A stretch of DNA of 64,000 nt from JACOMS01 sp051252005 (GTDB lineage: Bacteria; Pseudomonadota; Alphaproteobacteria; Caulobacterales; Maricaulaceae). Shown one piece after another: positions 61,040 to 64,000 of the stretch. The notes beneath the pieces are model-generated. The model was not told where the DNA came from. It was given only the letters and a program-made list of their open reading frames with translations, and made no database searches. Where the stretch lies: positions 140,786 to 204,785 of the forward strand of contig JBPOEZ010000006.1 in the NCBI GenBank assembly GCA_051252005.1, read 5' to 3'. Position 1 is the stretch's first letter; every line of letters begins with the position of its first letter. A program made the position numbers and the translations under genes.

Positions 61040-62893
61040 ATGACCAATTCTATCAAGTATCTTCGCAACGTGGCGATTGTTGCCCACGTTGACCACGGGA
61101 AAACGACGCTCGTTGACAAACTCTTACGCCAATCCGGAACGCTAGATGAGCGCGGAGAGCGCGAAGAGCGTGTTATGGATAGTAACGATATTGAAAAAGA
61201 ACGCGGGATTACCATTCTTGCTAAAAACACTGCTATTCGTTGGACAGATCCGGACGCACAAGAGTGGCGTATTAATATCGTCGATACACCGGGACACGCG
61301 GATTTCGGCGGCGAAGTTGAACGTGTCTTGTCCATGGTAGACTCCGTAGTTCTTTTGGTCGACGCTGTTGAAGGCCCGATGCCGCAAACAACGTTCGTGA
61401 CGAAGAAGGCGCTTGCTCTGGGGCTGAACCCGATTGTTGTCGTCAATAAGGTCGACCGTGTCGGCTCACGTCCAGACTGGGTTGTTGATCAGACTTTTGA
61501 TCTTTTTGACCGTCTTGGCGCAACTGACGAGCAGCTTGATTTTCCGGTCGTTTTTGCGTCCGCCATTAATGGCTGGGCGACTGACGAGGCCGGCGAAGAA
61601 GGTACAGATATGACGCCGCTCTTCCAATCTATTGTTAAAAACACGCCGCTTCCTGATGTTGATCCAGACGCCCCGTTCCAGCTTCAAATCTCGGCGTTAG
61701 ATTATAATAGCTATACAGGTGTTATCGGCGTCGGCCGCGTACTTCGCGGAACCATGAAGAAAAATATGCAGGTTATCGTTGCCAGCCCTGACGGAAAACA
61801 GCGCAAAGCCAAAATTCTTCAGCCTATGGGCTTTATGGGGCTAGACCGTGTCGATATGGACGAAGTCGCTGCTGGCGATATCGTGGCATTTACGGGCATC
61901 GATAAACTTGGCATTTCGGACATGATCTGTGATCCAGAGAATGTAGATATATTGCCGCCATTGACTGTAGATGAGCCAACAATCTCTATGACCTTCCAAG
62001 TCAATGATAGTCCGTTTGCGGGCCGCGAAGGTAAGTTTGTGACGTCTCGTAATATCAAGGACCGTCTTGATCGTGAATTGATCCACAATGTGGCCTTGCG
62101 GGTTGAGCAGCTTGATGATGCGGATAAATTCCGGGTTGCTGGCCGCGGGGAACTGCACCTTTCCATCTTGATCGAAAATATGCGCCGCGAAGGCTATGAA
62201 TTAGCCATTTCCCGTCCTGAGGTTATCAATAAAGAAATCGACGGCGAAATTTGCGAGCCTTGGGAAACCATGACGGTTGACGTTGAAATGGATCACCAAG
62301 GGTCGATCATGGAAAAACTTGGAGAACGTAAAGGTAACCTCAAAGACATGGTGCCTGATGGTAAAGGCCGCGTTCGTCTTGATTATGATATTCCAACACG
62401 GGGTCTTATTGGCTTCCGTTCAGAATTTATGACGCTCACATCTGGTACGGGTTTGCTTTATCATAACTTTGACCGTTATGCGCCGCGCACAAAAGCCGGT
62501 ATTGGCCGCCGCCAAAAAGGTGTTTTGATCTCAAACGGGACAGGCAAGGCCGCTGGTTTTGCGCTTTGGAACCTGCAAGAGCGCAGTAAAATGTTCATCG
62601 GACATGCGACTGAAGTCTATGAAGGTATGATCATTGCTATCAACGCGCGCGAAAATGACCTTGTTGTCAATGCGCTAAAGGGGAAGCAGCTAACTAACGT
62701 CCGTGCGTCAGGCACAGATGAAGCCGTTGTTTTGACAACGCCGATTAATGTGACACTAGAATACGCACTTGAATTCATCAATGATGACGAGCTTGTCGAA
62801 GTGACGCCAGAATCCATTCGAATTCGGAAGCGCTTCTTGCTTGAGCATGAGCGTAAAAAAGAAAGCCGCAAGGCCGAAAACCGCACTGACTAA
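61040..62893 (+). CDS. typA: ribosome-binding GTPase TypA/BipA
   Basis: 617 residues from MTNSIKYLRNVAIVAHVDHG; an upstream in-frame ATG at 60986 adds 18 unconserved residues. G1 AHVDHGKTT (15-23), G2 ERGITI, G3 DTPGHADF, G4 NKVD, then EF-G-like domains III and V with GRGELHLSILIENMRREGYE and the TypA-specific C-terminal domain. Translational GTPase of stress and cold adaptation and 50S assembly. Followed by a strong terminator. Confidence 0.97.
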   Translation: MTNSIKYLRNVAIVAHVDHGKTTLVDKLLRQSGTLDERGEREERVMDSNDIEKERGITILAKNTAIRWTDPDAQEWRINIVDTPGHADFGGEVERVLSMVDSVVLLVDAVEGPMPQTTFVTKKALALGLNPIVVVNKVDRVGSRPDWVVDQTFDLFDRLGATDEQLDFPVVFASAINGWATDEAGEEGTDMTPLFQSIVKNTPLPDVDPDAPFQLQISALDYNSYTGVIGVGRVLRGTMKKNMQVIVASPDGKQRKAKILQPMGFMGLDRVDMDEVAAGDIVAFTGIDKLGISDMICDPENVDILPPLTVDEPTISMTFQVNDSPFAGREGKFVTSRNIKDRLDRELIHNVALRVEQLDDADKFRVAGRGELHLSILIENMRREGYELAISRPEVINKEIDGEICEPWETMTVDVEMDHQGSIMEKLGERKGNLKDMVPDGKGRVRLDYDIPTRGLIGFRSEFMTLTSGTGLLYHNFDRYAPRTKAGIGRRQKGVLISNGTGKAAGFALWNLQERSKMFIGHATEVYEGMIIAINARENDLVVNALKGKQLTNVRASGTDEAVVLTTPINVTLEYALEFINDDELVEVTPESIRIRKRFLLEHERKKESRKAENRTD

Positions 62894-62976
62894 ATTATCC
62901 CGCTAAATTAAGAGCGTGTGGCTGCGAGTAATATAGGCTTGTCAGTCTGTGCGGCTATTAAAATTTAGACACTTTA

Positions 62977-63006
62977 GGAAAGCGCCTTTTGGCGCTTTCC
63001 TTTTTT
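62977..63006 (+). terminator. typA intrinsic terminator
   Basis: Perfect ten-base stem GGAAAGCGCC / GGCGCTTTCC, four-base loop, then six T at 63001-63006. Confidence 0.9.
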
Positions 63007-63017
63007 ATAAAAGAGAC

Positions 63018-63755
63018 TTATTTGATTGTGTAGACTACGCCAACTCGTGTGACCGTATCCGTCTTTTTGAAGCCAACTGGTACATCTGTGTGGTGATCAA
63101 CACGGAAAGAGGCGCGCGCTGCGAGGTTGCCCATAAGCTGTGCTGTGATGCCTGTGTCGTTCCAAATGTAGGTGTCGCTATCAGACCAAGTCAATTCAGT
63201 GTCGTTGTAAAGCGAAACATTCTCATTAAGCTTGAAGTCAAAATCAGAGAAAGTGCGAACAGCGATGTCATTGTTGCGCTCACTCGCGAAGCCGCCGGGA
63301 GTGCCTGCTGCTAGACGCACTTTTTGTGAACGGTAGCCAATGCCGCCTTCTAGGTTCCAGCTGATAGGGGCCGGCAAGACAGCCTTATAACCAAGACCCG
63401 TGCCGATGAAGTACCCATCTTTATAAGCGCCGAATTCGTCCTGAAAATATGACCCATTTCCGTAAACGTAAAGACGGTCATTTAGATCGCGGTCTAGCTG
63501 GTAGCCAAGGTCAAAACGGTTTTTGTTCTGAGCGCCGCTGACTTTTCCGTAATCGGCGGAGGCATTGAACTTGTGACGCCAGAGGTCGCTCTCTTTTTTA
63601 AGTTTTACAGCTGCGCCAATATCGGTTGTCTTTGTGTTGCCCGTCGTTTTCGATCCAGCAAGAGAGGCTTCGCCTGACCATCCGCTATCGTCAGCGAAAG
63701 CGGTTGATGTGAGGCTAAGGGCCATGAGGGAGGCCGCGCAGAGTTTGGTGAACAT
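63018..63755 (-). CDS. DUF481 family outer-membrane protein
   Basis: 245 residues from MFTKLCAASLMALSLT, with AAGGAA upstream and a signal peptide ending near TAFA. The mature protein is built of alternating beta strands (WSGEASLAGSKTTGNTKTTDIGA, then YVYGNGSYFQDE, RASFRVDHHTD), the DUF481/YdiY salt-induced outer-membrane barrel type. The role is unproven; relatives are induced by salt. Convergent with typA. Confidence 0.88.
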   Translation of the reverse strand: MFTKLCAASLMALSLTSTAFADDSGWSGEASLAGSKTTGNTKTTDIGAAVKLKKESDLWRHKFNASADYGKVSGAQNKNRFDLGYQLDRDLNDRLYVYGNGSYFQDEFGAYKDGYFIGTGLGYKAVLPAPISWNLEGGIGYRSQKVRLAAGTPGGFASERNNDIAVRTFSDFDFKLNENVSLYNDTELTWSDSDTYIWNDTGITAQLMGNLAARASFRVDHHTDVPVGFKKTDTVTRVGVVYTIK

Positions 63756-63845
63756 AGTCTTTTCCTTTCGTTCGGTTAAATTTGAGCGGCGGTATAAGGA
63801 GTTATGGTGTATGAAAGATGAACAATTCAAGCACGGCTCAAACAC

Positions 63846-64000
63846 TGCAAAAATGTAATTTTTAGTCCATTTTCCAGCACCAACAGCGCCGTCCTGTGGG
63901 GACTGCGTGTCGCTTTGCCTGTCTTGAGTAAATCGGTGGCGGTTAGGTTCAGGGCGGGGTGAAACCGCCTCGCAGGTCTGGCGTGCTGATCATCATATCC
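63846..64000. other. right-edge intergenic segment
   Basis: 155 bases upstream of the DUF481 gene. No promoter stands out. On the minus strand one frame ends in a short open tail (MMISTPDLRGGFTPP then stop), which may be the 3' end of a gene beyond the window, but it is too short to judge. Confidence 0.25.

Overview
The window is a stretch of bacterial chromosome, almost certainly from an alphaproteobacterium. The evidence is the C4-type 5-aminolevulinate synthase HemA, the Asp-rich HemB, the long co-oriented run obgE-proB-proA-nadD-rsfS-rlmH-envC-ctpA-rppH, and a candidate ROSE-type leader on a small heat-shock gene. A marine Hyphomonadaceae/Robiginitomaculaceae-like lineage (Caulobacterales/Maricaulales) fits the gene content, but that is inference. 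Coding density is high and many genes overlap by 1-4 bases. I see no tRNA, rRNA, CRISPR, insertion sequence or prophage.

Layout. 0-7 kb: 3' part of threonine dehydrogenase, a nitroreductase, an exported amidohydrolase, a cytosolic hybrid histidine kinase and glpD. 7-9.4 kb: rplM-rpsI with a strong promoter and terminator, then 1.1 kb of non-coding DNA with palindromic elements. 9.4-18 kb: argC, a small lipoprotein, alaC, recJ, trhO, another lipoprotein and a large exported zinc metalloprotease. 18-31.5 kb: one long minus-strand block covering ribosomal proteins (rplU-rpmA), the GTPase ObgE, proline and NAD synthesis, ribosome silencing and methylation, and cell-wall remodelling (EnvC-like activator, two tandem CtpA-type proteases, a divergent polysaccharide deacetylase), ending with rppH and an MFS transporter.

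31.6-40.7 kb holds the most unusual object: a single 3055-residue exported protein built almost wholly of exactly 23-residue repeats. The first arm (52 units, residues 212-1407) is strongly acidic. The second arm (an unbroken 48 units, residues 1608-2711, plus three just before it) is strongly basic. A peptidoglycan-binding domain follows, and about 50-residue 'GNIV' modules occur at both ends of the protein. It looks like a hugely and symmetrically expanded form of a short family of peptidoglycan-binding proteins, and is the best candidate here for an undescribed system.

40.8-56.5 kb: HAD phosphatase, putA, hsp20 with a ROSE-like leader, a lipoprotein with a methyltransferase-like fold, an SCP2 protein, a DUF3137 protein, xth, the divergent haem pair hemB/hemA, three consecutive exported proteins of unknown function (51.2-55.1 kb), and glyA. 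56.5-64 kb: a MarR regulator divergent from a VOC-FAH-thioesterase operon, with palindromic operators between them. A TPR-sulfotransferase is translationally coupled to marR. typA and a DUF481 outer-membrane protein follow.

Metabolic links: Tdh and GlyA both act on or make glycine precursors, and HemA consumes glycine for haem with HemB as the next step. ProB/ProA make proline and PutA degrades it. The envC-ctpA-ctpA-deacetylase block and the giant peptidoglycan-binding protein are both cell-envelope functions.
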